Shown: positions 54,213 through 64,000 of the stretch, one piece after another
Position numbering within the stretch: position 1 is the first letter of the stretch
Layout: every line of letters starts with the position of its first letter
Assembly (NCBI GenBank): GCA_017308515.1
Contig: JAFKEN010000006.1
Coordinates: forward strand, 602,479 to 666,478
Direction: 5' to 3'
Source of the DNA: Actinomycetales bacterium
GTDB lineage: Bacteria; Actinomycetota; Actinomycetes; Actinomycetales; Microbacteriaceae
DNA length: 64,000 nucleotides
Program-made: the position numbers and the translations under genes
Notes under the pieces: model-generated
What the model was told of the DNA's origin: nothing
The model's database searches: none
Seen by the model: the letters and a program-made list of their open reading frames with translations, nothing else

Positions 54213-55598
54213 ATGTCGGCCACCCAGCCGGTGCGCTACCCGGATGCGCGCAATCGATCCGTCATGACCCGCCGGGCCTGGACGCTCGTCGGGCTCAACG
54301 TGCTCATCCCCGGCTCGGCGCAGGTGCTCGCCGGCGATCGCCGGCTCGGGCGCTTCGGTCTCGGCGCGACGCTCGTGCTGTGGACCCTCGCCGTGCTGCT
54401 CGGGCTCGTGGCGATCGTCCGGCGCGAGTGGATCCTCACCCTCGCGACCAACTCCTGGGCGCTCGGGGCGGGGGTGCTGGTGCTCGCCTTCTACGCCGTG
54501 CTGTGGGTGATCCTGACCCTCGACACCCTGCGTCTCGTGCGCTTCGTCAAGGTCGCGCCGGGCGCGCGCGCCCCGCTCGCGCTGCTGTCGCTCGTCGTGC
54601 TCGGCGCGCTCGTGGGCGGCTCCGCCTTCGCGGGCACGCGCGCCGTCTCGGCGATCGGCGTGCTCCAGACCGTCTTCGGCGGCGGCGCGACCTTCGCCGA
54701 CCCGATCGACGGGCGCTACAACATCCTGCTGCTCGGCGGCGACGCCGGGCCCGACCGCGACGGGCTGCGACCCGACTCGACCTCCGTCGTGAGCATCGAC
54801 GCCGAGACGGGCGAGAGCGTCATCTTCGGGATCCCGCGCGACCTGCTCGACGCGCCGTTCCCCGCCGACAGCCCGATGGCGGCGCTCTACCCGAACGGCT
54901 ACGGCTACGACGACGTGTGCAACGTCGACGTCTGCCAGTTCAACTCGATCTACACCGAGGTCGAGGTCAACTCGCCCGAGCTCTACCCCGACGCGGCGGC
55001 GCAGGGTTCCTCGCCCGGCATCGAGGCGACCCGCGACGCGGCCGAGGGGGTCACGGGGCTCACCATCCCGTACTACGTGCTGATCGACATGGAGGGCTTC
55101 TCGCAGCTGATCGACGCGCTCGGGGGGGTGGATGTGACCGTGACGGAGCGCGTGCCGATCATCTTCGACCTCGACGACGACGGGAACCTCACGGGCGACG
55201 GCGAGTGGATCGAGCCGGGGCGACACCACTTCAACGGCTACTACGCGCTCTGGTATGCCCGCGCACGACACGGCACGAGCGACTACGACCGGATGGCCCG
55301 CCAGAAGCAGATCGAGGAGGCGATGCTCGTGCAGATGGACCCGGCGAACGTGCTGCTGCACTTCAACGAGGTCGCCGCGGCGGGCGCGGACGTCGTCCGC
55401 ACCGACATTCCCTCGAGCCTGCTCGGCCATCTCGTGGAGCTCGGCCTGCGCGCCAAGCAGCTGGCGGAGCCGGTCACGACGGTCGACTTCGTCCCGCCGG
55501 ACTGGTCCCCCGAGTACCCCGACTTCGCGGCGATCCAGGCCCAGGTGCAGAGCCTCGTCGGGCCGCCGCCGACCGAGAGCCCGGCACCGCAGGGCTGA
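54213..55598 (+). CDS. LytR-CpsA-Psr (LCP) family envelope ligase
   Basis: Probably attaches polysaccharide to peptidoglycan outside the membrane. It has 461 residues: four membrane helices (25-160), then an LCP domain with NILLLGGDAG, RPDSTSVVSID, FGIPRDL, and RHGTSDYDRMARQKQ. It directly precedes rhamnose and glycosyltransferase genes, fitting attachment of their product. Confidence 0.92.
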   Translation: MSATQPVRYPDARNRSVMTRRAWTLVGLNVLIPGSAQVLAGDRRLGRFGLGATLVLWTLAVLLGLVAIVRREWILTLATNSWALGAGVLVLAFYAVLWVILTLDTLRLVRFVKVAPGARAPLALLSLVVLGALVGGSAFAGTRAVSAIGVLQTVFGGGATFADPIDGRYNILLLGGDAGPDRDGLRPDSTSVVSIDAETGESVIFGIPRDLLDAPFPADSPMAALYPNGYGYDDVCNVDVCQFNSIYTEVEVNSPELYPDAAAQGSSPGIEATRDAAEGVTGLTIPYYVLIDMEGFSQLIDALGGVDVTVTERVPIIFDLDDDGNLTGDGEWIEPGRHHFNGYYALWYARARHGTSDYDRMARQKQIEEAMLVQMDPANVLLHFNEVAAAGADVVRTDIPSSLLGHLVELGLRAKQLAEPVTTVDFVPPDWSPEYPDFAAIQAQVQSLVGPPPTESPAPQG

Positions 55599-55621
55599 GC
55601 TCGGTCCACGGCGCACGCGGC

Positions 55622-55635
55622 GGCACGCGGCACGC
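55622..55635. repeat. Two CGGCACG heptamers
   Basis: CGGCACG repeated twice in the 37-bp convergent gap, the same unit as at 29761-29781. Confidence 0.6.
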
Positions 55636-56679
55636 TCAGAGCGCCGCGTGGAGCTCCCACAGGCGCCGTCCCGCGTCGCGGCCGTCGAAGGCGCGGGAGC
55701 GGTCCTCGCCGAGCACCGCCGCTCGGGCGGCCGCGTCGGGGTCGCCGAGCAGGCGATCGAGCTCGGCGGCCAACAGCACCGGGACCTCGCCCTCGTCCTC
55801 CGCCGGAACGGTCTCGACGGCGTCCCCGAGCAGTTCCGTCACCGACGGCGAGGACACCGCGACCACGAGCGTGCCGGCGGCCAGCGCGTCGCGCACCGCG
55901 GGTGCGAAGCGGTCGACGGCGTCGGCGTGCACGAGCGCACCCGCCCGGTCGATCATCACGGCGAGGTCCGCCTCGGTCGCGACGGACGCGTCCGCGACCA
56001 CGAGCGCCAGGCTCTCGCCGAGCCGGGGGATCGCCTGCGCGACGCGCTCGCGCGCGACCGGGTCCGGGTCGACCAGGAGCAGGTAGCGCTCGGGAAGGCC
56101 CAGCCGCTCGGCCACCCGATCGGGATCCGCCGGGCGGGGGAGCGGATCGGGATCCACCGGGGGCACGACCCGCACCCGGTCGCCGAGCGCCAGGTGCTCG
56201 CGCAGGGCGTCGGCGACGGCGTGTGTGGGGGCGATCACCGCATCGGCGAAGCGCTCGGCCCGCGTCGCCATCCGGCGGGTCCAGGAGGCGTCGGCCACGA
56301 GATCCGGATGCGTCCAGGCGCCCGCGTCGGCGATCGTGACGACGAGCTGGTCGCCGTCGTGCAGCCGGTCGTGACGGCGCAGCGGGGCGAGGAGCCCCGG
56401 GGCGTGCACCGCCCCGCGGCGGGGAAGGGCGAGGCCACGCGACCACGCTGCGGCGAGCTCGCGCCGCGCGAGGGCGTGCTTCTCGAGCCCGGCCAGACCG
56501 GGGACCAGCTCGCCGAGCCGGGCGTAGTCGGACTCCGGTGAGGCCGCGACCATCCCGATCACCTCGGCGCCGGCGGGCGCGGTGGCGGAGAGGGCCCGCA
56601 CCGCGGCCCGTGCGATGCGCCCGGCGGTCGCGGTCGCCGGCGCGAGCACGTCGTCGACGACGACCCGCAGCGTCGTCAC
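55636..56679 (-). CDS. GT4-like glycosyltransferase, divergent
   Basis: A 347-residue protein with a GT-B layout: N-terminal VTTLRVVVDDVLAPATATAG, a middle DAVIAPTHAVADALREHL, then a weaker donor half with RVRVVPPVDPDPLPRPADPD and VHADAVDRFAPAVRDALAAGT, which matches the EX7E region loosely. The donor sugar is not clear. GTG start overlapping the rmlD stop by 4 nt, so it belongs to the rml minus-strand group. Confidence 0.78.
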   Translation of the reverse strand: MTTLRVVVDDVLAPATATAGRIARAAVRALSATAPAGAEVIGMVAASPESDYARLGELVPGLAGLEKHALARRELAAAWSRGLALPRRGAVHAPGLLAPLRRHDRLHDGDQLVVTIADAGAWTHPDLVADASWTRRMATRAERFADAVIAPTHAVADALREHLALGDRVRVVPPVDPDPLPRPADPDRVAERLGLPERYLLLVDPDPVARERVAQAIPRLGESLALVVADASVATEADLAVMIDRAGALVHADAVDRFAPAVRDALAAGTLVVAVSSPSVTELLGDAVETVPAEDEGEVPVLLAAELDRLLGDPDAAARAAVLGEDRSRAFDGRDAGRRLWELHAAL

Positions 56680-57533
56680 GGGTGTCGCACCGCCCCCGCG
56701 GCGAACGCGGCGCGGAGCGCGTCGCGCCAGGGCCGCATCGGCGCGAGTCCGGCGCGCGCCCATCCCGCGTGACCGAGAACCGAGAACGCGGGGCGAGGGG
56801 CCGGCCGCGGGAACGAGGCGCTGTCGGTCGGGAGGACGCGCGCGGGATCCAGCCCCGCCTCCTCGAACACGGCGCGGGCGAACTCGAACCAGCTCGCCCG
56901 ACCCGAGTTGGTGCCGTGGTAGGCACCGGGCGGAGCGTCGGCCTCGACCATCGCGACGATGCGCTCGGCGAGATCGGCGGTCCAGGTCGGCTGGCCGACC
57001 TGGTCGGTCACGACGCTCACGGTGTCGCGTTCGGCGGCCAGGCGCAGCATCGTGCTCGCGAAGTTGGGGCCGCCCGCGCCGTAGATCCACGCGGTGCGGA
57101 CGATCCAGGAGCGATCGGGCAGCGCCGCGCGCACGGCGCGCTCCCCGGCGGCCTTCGTGCGCCCGTAGGCGCCGAGCGGGGCGAGCGGGGCGTCCTCGGC
57201 GTAGGGCTCGCTCGCGTCGCCGGGGAAGACGTAGTCGGTGCTCACCTGCAGTATCCGACCCGCACCCTCGGCGACCGCGCGGGCCAGGTTGCCCGCCCCC
57301 GTGCCGTTGATCGCGAGCGCGCGCTCCTCCTCGGTCTCCGCGTCGTCGACGCGGGTGTGCGCGGCGGCGTTGACGACCACGTCGTAGCCGGCGACCGCCC
57401 CGCGGACCGCCTCCGCGTCGCGGATGTCGAGCTCGCGGCTGCCGACGAGCGTCGCGTCGCGCCCGTCGAGCGCGCGGGCGAGGTCGGCGCCGAGCATGCC
57501 GGTGCCGCCGACGACGAGCCAGCGCCGAGTCAT
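56676..57533 (-). CDS. rmlD: dTDP-4-dehydrorhamnose reductase
   Basis: Last step of dTDP-L-rhamnose synthesis. It has 285 residues: GGTGMLGADLARAL at the N-terminus, QVSTDYVFPGD and the catalytic pair in YGRTKAAGE. It sits 10 bp downstream of rmlB on the same strand. Confidence 0.95.
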   Translation of the reverse strand: MTRRWLVVGGTGMLGADLARALDGRDATLVGSRELDIRDAEAVRGAVAGYDVVVNAAAHTRVDDAETEEERALAINGTGAGNLARAVAEGAGRILQVSTDYVFPGDASEPYAEDAPLAPLGAYGRTKAAGERAVRAALPDRSWIVRTAWIYGAGGPNFASTMLRLAAERDTVSVVTDQVGQPTWTADLAERIVAMVEADAPPGAYHGTNSGRASWFEFARAVFEEAGLDPARVLPTDSASFPRPAPRPAFSVLGHAGWARAGLAPMRPWRDALRAAFAAGAVRHP

Positions 57534-57543
57534 GGCCGCCCGG

Positions 57544-59202
<1,659 letters not shown>

Positions 59203-59206
<4 letters not shown>

Positions 59207-60072
59207 AGGGCATCATTCTGGCCGGCGGCTCCGGCACGCGACTGTGGCCCATCACGAAGGGCATCTCGAAGCAGCTCGTGCCGGTGTTCGACAAGCCGAT
59301 GATCTACTACCCGCTGTCGACGCTGATGGCGGCCGGCATCCGCGAGGTGCTCGTCATCACGACCCCGGAGTACGCCTCGCAGTTCCAGGCGCTGCTGGGC
59401 GACGGGTCCGATCTCGGGATGACGATCTCGTACGCGCAGCAGCCCAGCCCCGACGGGCTCGCCCAGGCCTTCCTGATCGGCGAGCGGTTCCTGGGCGACG
59501 ACGCGGTCGCGCTCGTGCTCGGCGACAACATCTTCCACGGCGGCGAGCTGGGCGGCCAGCTCGCCCGGTACACCGACGTCGACGGCGGCCTGATCTTCGC
59601 CTACGAGGTCGCCAACCCGCAGGCGTACGGCGTCGTCGAGTTCGACGCCGCCGGGCGGGCCATCTCGATCGAGGAGAAGCCGGCCGAGCCGAAGAGCCGC
59701 TTCGCGGTGCCGGGGCTGTACTTCTACGACAACTCCGTGATCGAGGTGGCCCAGGGCGTGCGCCCGAGCGCGCGCGGCGAGCTCGAGATCTCGAGCGTCA
59801 ACGAGCACTACCTGAAGGCCGGCCGCCTGCAGGTCCACGTGCTCGATCGGGGCACGGCGTGGCTCGACACCGGCACCTTCGAATCGATGATGCAGGCCTC
59901 CGAGTACGTGCGCGTGATCGAAGCCCGGCAGGGCATCAAGCTGGGTTGCATCGAGGAGCTCGCCTGGCGGGCGGGCTGGATCGACGACGCCCAGCTCGAG
60001 CGCCTCGCCGAACCGCTCGCGAAGAGCGGGTACGGGGCGTACCTGCGACGGCTCCTCGAGTCCGGGCGATGA
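59203..60072 (+). CDS. rmlA: Glucose-1-phosphate thymidylyltransferase
   Basis: First step of dTDP-rhamnose synthesis. It has 289 residues: [30 protein letters not shown], and [20 protein letters not shown] start overlapping rmlC by 4 nt. All four rml genes lie together in two divergent pairs. Confidence 0.96.
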
Positions 60073-61130
60073 CCCCCGGCCCGGCCGCCTCCGGGCCGCC
60101 CGCCCCGACCTCTCCCCGCGTCTCGGTCGCCCTGTGCACCCACCAGGGAGCGGCATTCGTCGGGGAGCAGGTGGCGAGCATCCTCGCTCAGGAGCCGGCA
60201 CCGTTCGAGATCGTGCTCGGCGACGACGCGTCGAGCGACGACACGGTCGCGATCGTCGAGCGGCTGGTCGCCGAGCACCGCGCGGGCGGCGGCGCCACCG
60301 GACTCGTCGTGCGGCGGCACCGACCCGCGCTCGGGGTGACGGGCAACTTCGCCGACGCCCTCGCCGCGGCGCGCGGCGAGCTCGTCGCGCTGAGCGACCA
60401 GGACGACGTGTGGCATCCCGGTCGGCTCGCGGCCCTCCTCGCGGTCTTCGCCGCCGAACCGGCGGTGCGGCTCGTGCACAGCGACGCGCGGCTCGTCGAT
60501 GCGTCGGGGACGCCCACCGGCGAGACCCTGCTGCGCTCGCTCGAGGCGACCGCGGGCGAGAGGGCCTCGCTCGAGCGCGGGGACGGGTTGGCCGCCCTGC
60601 TCCGGCGCAACCTCGTGACCGGGGCGACCGCGGTACTGCGCCGGGATCTCGTCGACGACGCGACGCCGTTCCCCGCCGAGTGGGTGCACGACGAGTGGCT
60701 CGCGGCGCTCGCCGCCGCGACCGGCGGCGTGCGGCTGGTGCCGGAGCCGCTCATCGACTACCGCCAGCACGGCGGCAACCAGATCGGGGCGCGACGCCCG
60801 ACCATGGCCGACCGCTGGGCGCGGCTGCGGGAGCCGCGGGAACCCCGGGCGTCGACGCGGGTGGTGCGCAGCGCCGCGCTCGTGGCGCGCCTGGAGCGGC
60901 TCGGGGACGCCGTCCGCCCGGACGCGCTCGCGCGGGCCCGGGCCCGGCTCGCGCACGAGGAGCGCCGACGTGCGCTGCCGCGCGTGCCGGTCGCGCGGAT
61001 CCCGCGGATCGCCGCGGCGGTGCTCCGCGGCGACTACTCCCGCTACTCGCGGGGGCCGATCGACGTGCTCCGCGACCTGGTGCAGCCCGCGGGGGAGACT
61101 CAGCCGAGGGATCCTAGGCTGAGCGCGTGA
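60069..61130 (+). CDS. GT2 glycosyltransferase, rhamnosyltransferase-like
   Basis: A 353-residue GT-A enzyme: [37 protein letters not shown], and the metal/acceptor motif [13 protein letters not shown], as in rhamnosyl- and galactosyltransferases of polysaccharide clusters. It overlaps rmlA by 4 nt, so dTDP-rhamnose is a reasonable donor. Confidence 0.87.
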   Translation: MTPGPAASGPPAPTSPRVSVALCTHQGAAFVGEQVASILAQEPAPFEIVLGDDASSDDTVAIVERLVAEHRAGGGATGLVVRRHRPALGVTGNFADALAAARGELVALSDQDDVWHPGRLAALLAVFAAEPAVRLVHSDARLVDASGTPTGETLLRSLEATAGERASLERGDGLAALLRRNLVTGATAVLRRDLVDDATPFPAEWVHDEWLAALAAATGGVRLVPEPLIDYRQHGGNQIGARRPTMADRWARLREPREPRASTRVVRSAALVARLERLGDAVRPDALARARARLAHEERRRALPRVPVARIPRIAAAVLRGDYSRYSRGPIDVLRDLVQPAGETQPRDPRLSA

Positions 61131-61158
61131 TGCCCCATCCCGGCCCGGAGCCGACCCG

Positions 61159-62562
61159 ATGACGCGCGTGCTGGTCGTGACGAGCGACCCGATCGGGCGC
61201 CGGATGGCCGGGCCCGCCATCCGCACCTGGAACATCTGCCGTCGGCTGCAGCAGGAGGGTCACGAGGTGCGCCTCGTCACCACCTCGACGCTCGAGCCGA
61301 TTCCGGCGGCGTTCGAGCTGCACCTCGTGCCGCCGGGGCGTCACCGCGCCTTCGGGCGGCTGGAGCGGTGGGCGGAGGTGATCGTCTTCCAGGGGCACGC
61401 GATGTCGATGTTCCGCACTCTCCGCCGCAGTCGCAAGCGGCTGGTCGCCGACATCTACGACCCGATGAACATCGAGCAGCTCGAGCAGGCCAAGACCCGC
61501 CCGATGCGCGAGTACATCAAGGTGGTCTCCGACCGCACCGAGCTGCTCAACGAGCAGCTGCTGCGCGCCGACCTGCTGCTCGCCGCCTCCGACCGCCAGC
61601 GGCTCTTCTACCTCGGTCAGCTCGCCGGGCTCGGCCGGGTGAACCCGCTCACCTACGGCGACGACCCCGACCTGGCGCGCCTGCTCGCGGTGGTGCCCTT
61701 CGGAATGACCTCGGAGGATCCCGTCGCCACCGGCCCCGCGATGCGCGACGTCGTGCCCGGCATCGCGCCCGACGACAAGATCGTGCTCTGGGCCGGGGGG
61801 CTGTACGACTGGTTCGACCCGCACACCCTGATCCGCGCGATGGCGACGCTCGCCGAGCGCCGCCCGAACGTGCGCCTGTTCTTCCAGGGGACGAAGCATC
61901 CGGGCGTTCCGGTGATGCCCGTCGTCGCGTCGTCGATCGTCCTCGCCCGCGAGCTCGGGGTGCTCGACTCGGTGGTCTTCTTCAACGACTCCTGGGTGCC
62001 CTACGACGAACGTCAGAACTACCTGCTCGAAGCGGATCTGGGCGTCAGCACGCACGGCTCGCATCTCGAGACGACGCTCGCCTTCCGCACCCGCATCCTC
62101 GACTATCTCTGGGCGGGGCTGCCGATGGTGGTCACGCAGGGCGACAGCTTCGGTGAACTGGTCGCCCGCGAGGGTCTCGGCGAGGCCGTGCCGCACGCCG
62201 ACCCCGACGCGCTCGCGGACGCGCTCGAACGGGTGCTGTTCGACGACGCCGTCGCCGCGGACGCGCGAGCCGCGGTCGCACGCGTGCGCGAGCGGTTCCG
62301 GTGGGAGGTCGTGCTGCAGCCCCTGGTCGACTACGTCGCTGCGCCGTGGGAGGCGCCCGACCACGCCCTCGTGCCGCGCGAGAGCGTGGTGCGCGCGCGT
62401 CGCGTCAAGCACTGGGGCCTGCGCCACGACTGGCGACGGTTCCAGCACTATCTGCGCGAAGGCGGCCTCCGGGCCGTCGGCACGAAGGTCGGAGATCGGC
62501 TTCGCGCTCGCTCGGTCGCCGTGCGATCCGAAGCTGAGCCGCCGTCGTCTCGGGGCGCCTGA
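61159..62562 (+). CDS. GT4-like glycosyltransferase
   Basis: A 467-residue GT-B enzyme: VVTSDPIGRRMAGPAIRTWN near the N-terminus, WAGGLYDWFDPHTLIRAM in the donor half and ADLGVSTHGSHLETTLAFRTR. The last 90 residues are an Arg-rich extension (ARRVKHWGLRHDWRRFQHYL). The upstream spacer holds CGGAG eight bases before the ATG. Confidence 0.85.
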   Translation: MTRVLVVTSDPIGRRMAGPAIRTWNICRRLQQEGHEVRLVTTSTLEPIPAAFELHLVPPGRHRAFGRLERWAEVIVFQGHAMSMFRTLRRSRKRLVADIYDPMNIEQLEQAKTRPMREYIKVVSDRTELLNEQLLRADLLLAASDRQRLFYLGQLAGLGRVNPLTYGDDPDLARLLAVVPFGMTSEDPVATGPAMRDVVPGIAPDDKIVLWAGGLYDWFDPHTLIRAMATLAERRPNVRLFFQGTKHPGVPVMPVVASSIVLARELGVLDSVVFFNDSWVPYDERQNYLLEADLGVSTHGSHLETTLAFRTRILDYLWAGLPMVVTQGDSFGELVAREGLGEAVPHADPDALADALERVLFDDAVAADARAAVARVRERFRWEVVLQPLVDYVAAPWEAPDHALVPRESVVRARRVKHWGLRHDWRRFQHYLREGGLRAVGTKVGDRLRARSVAVRSEAEPPSSRGA

Positions 62563-62592
62563 GAACCGTCTCCGCGCCGATACGCTGGACGG

Positions 62593-64000
62593 ATGCTCGC
62601 CGCCGCCCGGTCCGCGTTCGCCCTCCTGACGCGGCGCGAGCGCGCCGTCTACGCGCTGCTCGTGGCGGCTCGAGCGCTCGTCGGGATCCTCGACGTGCTC
62701 GGCATCCTCATGGTCGGCGTGGTCGCGGCGCTCGGCGCGACCCGCCTCTCGGGAAGCGGCAGCAGCTTCCTCGGCATCGAGCTGCCCGACCTCCGGGGGA
62801 GCGAGCTGCTGGGCCTGGTCGTCGTGGTGCTCTCCATCTTCGTGGTCAAGGCGGCACTGGCGATCGGCCTCTCCCGTGCCCTGATGTGGTACATCGCGCG
62901 GATCGAGGCCCGGAACGCGGCGGCCCTCAGCCGCCACCTCCTCGGGGGGACGCTCGAGAACGCTCGACGCATGTCGAAGGCCGAGTTCCAGTTCGCGATC
63001 ACCGAGTCGACCGCGTGGACCTTCACGGGGATCCTCGCGAACGTGTCGAGCATCTTCGTCGAGGGCTTCCTGCTGGTACTGGTCGCGGCCGCGTTCCTCG
63101 TCGTCGACCCCGTCGTCGCGCTCTTCGCGCTCGGGTACTTCGCGCTCATCGTGGTGGGCATGCAGGCGGGCATCGGCCGCATCCTCAAGCGCTCGGGGGA
63201 GGACGCGGCGGCTGCGACGGTCGAGACGACCCGCGCCGTGGCCGACACCCTCGACACCTTCCGCGAGATCGCGGTGCTCGGTCGCCAGCGGCTGTACCTG
63301 GAGCGCCTGCGGGCCTCGCGCACGCGACTCGCCCGCAGCGGCGCCACGCTCTCCTTCCTCGCCGGCATGCCGCGGTACGTGATCGAGACCGCCCTCATCC
63401 TCGGCGTCGTGGTCTTCGTCGGGCAGCAGCTGCTCGCCGGTCAGCTGGTCGACGGGCTCGCGACGCTCGGCGTCTTCCTCGGGGGCGCGGTGCGCATCAT
63501 GGGCGCGATCCTCCCGCTGCAGACCGCCGTGGCGGCGCTCAAGGTCAACGCCGAGCGGTCCGCTCTCGCACGGGGCCTGCTCACGGCGCTTCCGGCGCGG
63601 GAGCGGGAGACCGACCCGGCCGCGGCGCCCGCCGGCGGCGGGGCGACCCCGCCGACCACGGCGCCGGCCGCGCCCAGTCCGCTGGCGGTCGAGGTGCGCG
63701 AGCTCGAGTACCGCTATCCCGATGCGACGGAGGCGCTCGCGGGCGTCTCGCTGACGATCGAACCCGGTCAGTTCGTCGCCGTGATCGGACCTTCCGGCGC
63801 GGGCAAGAGCACCCTCGTCGACGTCGTGACCGGTCTCGCCGAGCCGAGCGGCGGATCGGTGCGGATCGACGGTCTCGCCCCGGCGGCTCTGCGTGAGCGG
63901 CGTCCGGGCGCGGTCTCCTACGTGCCGCAGAAGCCGGGTCTCGTGACGGGCACGATCGCCGAGAACGTCGCTCTCGGCATCGACCCGGCCGAGATCGACC
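62593..64000 (+). CDS. ABC exporter (fused permease and ATPase), 3' end outside window
   Basis: Partial: 469 codons to the window end without a stop. Membrane domain with about six helices (residues 15-330), a Pro/Ala linker, then an ATPase domain with VEVRELEYRYPDATEAL, Walker A GPSGAGKST and a Q-loop in SYVPQKPGL. The signature and Walker B are beyond the end. Leaderless: a TACGCT -10 at 62581-62586 lies 6 nt before the ATG. Placement suggests export of a polysaccharide intermediate. Confidence 0.9.
   Translation, partial: MLAAARSAFALLTRRERAVYALLVAARALVGILDVLGILMVGVVAALGATRLSGSGSSFLGIELPDLRGSELLGLVVVVLSIFVVKAALAIGLSRALMWYIARIEARNAAALSRHLLGGTLENARRMSKAEFQFAITESTAWTFTGILANVSSIFVEGFLLVLVAAAFLVVDPVVALFALGYFALIVVGMQAGIGRILKRSGEDAAAATVETTRAVADTLDTFREIAVLGRQRLYLERLRASRTRLARSGATLSFLAGMPRYVIETALILGVVVFVGQQLLAGQLVDGLATLGVFLGGAVRIMGAILPLQTAVAALKVNAERSALARGLLTALPARERETDPAAAPAGGGATPPTTAPAAPSPLAVEVRELEYRYPDATEALAGVSLTIEPGQFVAVIGPSGAGKSTLVDVVTGLAEPSGGSVRIDGLAPAALRERRPGAVSYVPQKPGLVTGTIAENVALGIDPAEID

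Overview
This window comes from a high-GC actinomycete, most likely a member of the Microbacteriaceae or a close relative. The reasons are the very GC-rich codon use, an acyl-CoA carboxylase epsilon subunit, an actinobacterial mannosyl/rhamnosyl envelope gene set, and many genes that start 6-7 nt after a TANNNT -10 box (leaderless transcripts). No rRNA, tRNA, integrase, transposase or CRISPR array was seen. The species is inferred, not shown.

Layout. 1-5846: a frameshifted SpoU-type methyltransferase, an ABC exporter with a small HTH regulator whose promoter carries two matching inverted repeats, and a divergent three-gene ABC-2 exporter. 5879-9800: the riboflavin operon ribD-ribE-ribBA-ribH (minus strand) under an FMN riboswitch, with a decamer tandem repeat before ribH. 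10011-14010: a DUF559-like gene followed by a 16-bp tandem repeat, then trpS, xth and a YihY-type membrane protein. 14251-15810: an ECF sigma factor fused to its own zinc-finger/membrane domain. 16075-19626: sdhCDAB. 19831-22303: a GT4 mannosyltransferase-like gene and manC.

22536-37716 is largely a nucleoside uptake and salvage region: BMP-type lipoprotein, ABC ATPase, two permeases, cytidine deaminase, thymidine phosphorylase, nucleoside hydrolase, adenosine deaminase, phosphosugar mutase and purine nucleoside phosphorylase. It also contains a broken DUF559-like gene set among short repeats, an orphan PTS IIA and a flavin disulfide reductase homologue. Imported nucleosides would be deaminated or cleaved to base plus (deoxy)ribose or its 1-phosphate, and the mutase would bring sugar phosphates into central metabolism.

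37738-49896: an ArsR-type repressor with a three-fold iterated operator and an SRPBCC/YCII partner, then the acyl-CoA carboxylase genes (biotin carboxylase/BCCP at 39041, beta and epsilon subunits at 46264-48131) with birA, which biotinylates the carrier, nearby. Between them are maf, a TRAM-domain RNA methyltransferase, and a response regulator/histidine kinase pair with a third, kinase-like protein. A 376-bp hairpin-rich non-coding stretch follows. 48257-64000: envelope and polysaccharide genes (Ppm-like GT2, ugd, gtrA, LCP ligase, GT4, rmlDBCA, GT2, GT4, ABC exporter cut by the window end) with purK and purE embedded.

The most striking features beyond ordinary genes are the regulator operators (3077-3120 and 38860-38905), the sigma/anti-sigma fusion, two DUF559-like genes that both sit among short repeats, the CTG-started maf with only 21 bp to its divergent neighbour, and the hairpin cluster at 45979-46238.
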